DNA of 5,463 nt from positions 1-5,463 of the forward strand of contig JAIRTK010000570.1 in assembly GCA_031254955.1 (NCBI GenBank). The letters run 5' to 3'. How positions within the stretch are numbered: position 1 is the stretch's first letter; each line of letters opens with the position of its first letter. Below, in pieces: positions 5,364 to 5,463 of this stretch. The stretch comes from Opitutaceae bacterium (GTDB lineage Bacteria; Verrucomicrobiota; Verrucomicrobiia; Opitutales; Opitutaceae). Both the position numbers and the translations under genes were made by a program. The notes under the pieces were generated by a model. It did not search any database, was not told where the DNA came from, and was given only the letters and a program-made list of their open reading frames with translations.

Positions 5364-5463
5364 GCCCCCCCTTCACGTCCCACTCCCCCTTCCCTTCCCT
5401 CCCCCCTCCACCACCTCTCCACCACCCCCACACACCACCCACCCACCACCCACACACCACCCC

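Larger units (their letters stand above)
5125..5463. other. Gene-free, C-rich simple-sequence tail
   Basis: No credible gene is seen here. After the A/T palindrome and the short CGCAAAG array, 5226-5304 consists of irregular CATCCC/CTCATCC motifs, then the GTCCATTRC array, then almost G-free CCACC/CACACC sequence to the end (5375-5463). The complementary strand has runs of three or more G near 5436-5463 with loops of about 8, 4, 1 and 8 bases, so a loose G-quadruplex is conceivable. A 39-codon open frame from ATG 5219 to TGA 5336 is Ser/Pro/Ile/His low complexity and is not counted as a gene. Confidence 0.7.

Overview
The window is high-GC bacterial DNA with four protein-coding genes, all on the + strand. 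They are separated by palindrome-rich repeat DNA and followed by a low-complexity, C-rich tail. A lineage within the Planctomycetota-Verrucomicrobiota group, most plausibly Verrucomicrobiota of the Opitutaceae type, fits the gene families: a GxDLY-type SGNH hydrolase, a Tat-exported Gfo/Idh/MocA oxidoreductase and a sugar isomerase-like TIM barrel. C-ending codons and abundant interspersed palindromes also fit. This placement is inference from style; no rRNA or marker gene is present.

Layout. (1) 1-1110: the 3' part of an SGNH/GDSL hydrolase gene, entering the window inside a Pro/Ala/Thr linker. (2) 1111-1535: intergenic repeat block. It holds a decayed copy of a 92-bp palindromic repeat (1161-1252), then a 207-bp element (1257-1463) with 13-bp terminal inverted repeats and 7-bp flanking direct repeats, whose core is a nested set of hairpins. 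A 15-bp direct repeat abuts the next start codon. (3) 1536-4977: three co-directional genes, probably one transcription unit: a Tat-signal Gfo/Idh/MocA oxidoreductase, a putative secreted HExxH metallopeptidase whose ATG overlaps the preceding TGA, and 38 bp later a sugar phosphate isomerase/epimerase-like TIM barrel. (4) 4978-5463: an intact copy of the 92-bp repeat inside a second possible element abutting the TIM-barrel stop codon, two unrelated 9-bp tandem arrays, and C/T/A-rich simple sequence with no credible gene.

How it may work together: Gfo/Idh/MocA oxidoreductases next to TIM-barrel isomerases are a recurring pair in bacterial sugar and glycoside degradation, so the operon probably acts on a carbohydrate, with the SGNH hydrolase possibly removing ester groups. 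No specific substrate can be read from the sequence. The metallopeptidase between the two sugar genes is the odd member.

I see no defence system, CRISPR array, tRNA or rRNA. The least explained structure is the family of non-coding palindromic elements sharing CTGATG/CATCAG-type ends next to a TWACTWA heptamer. These look like small non-autonomous mobile elements and are the best candidate here for something undescribed.
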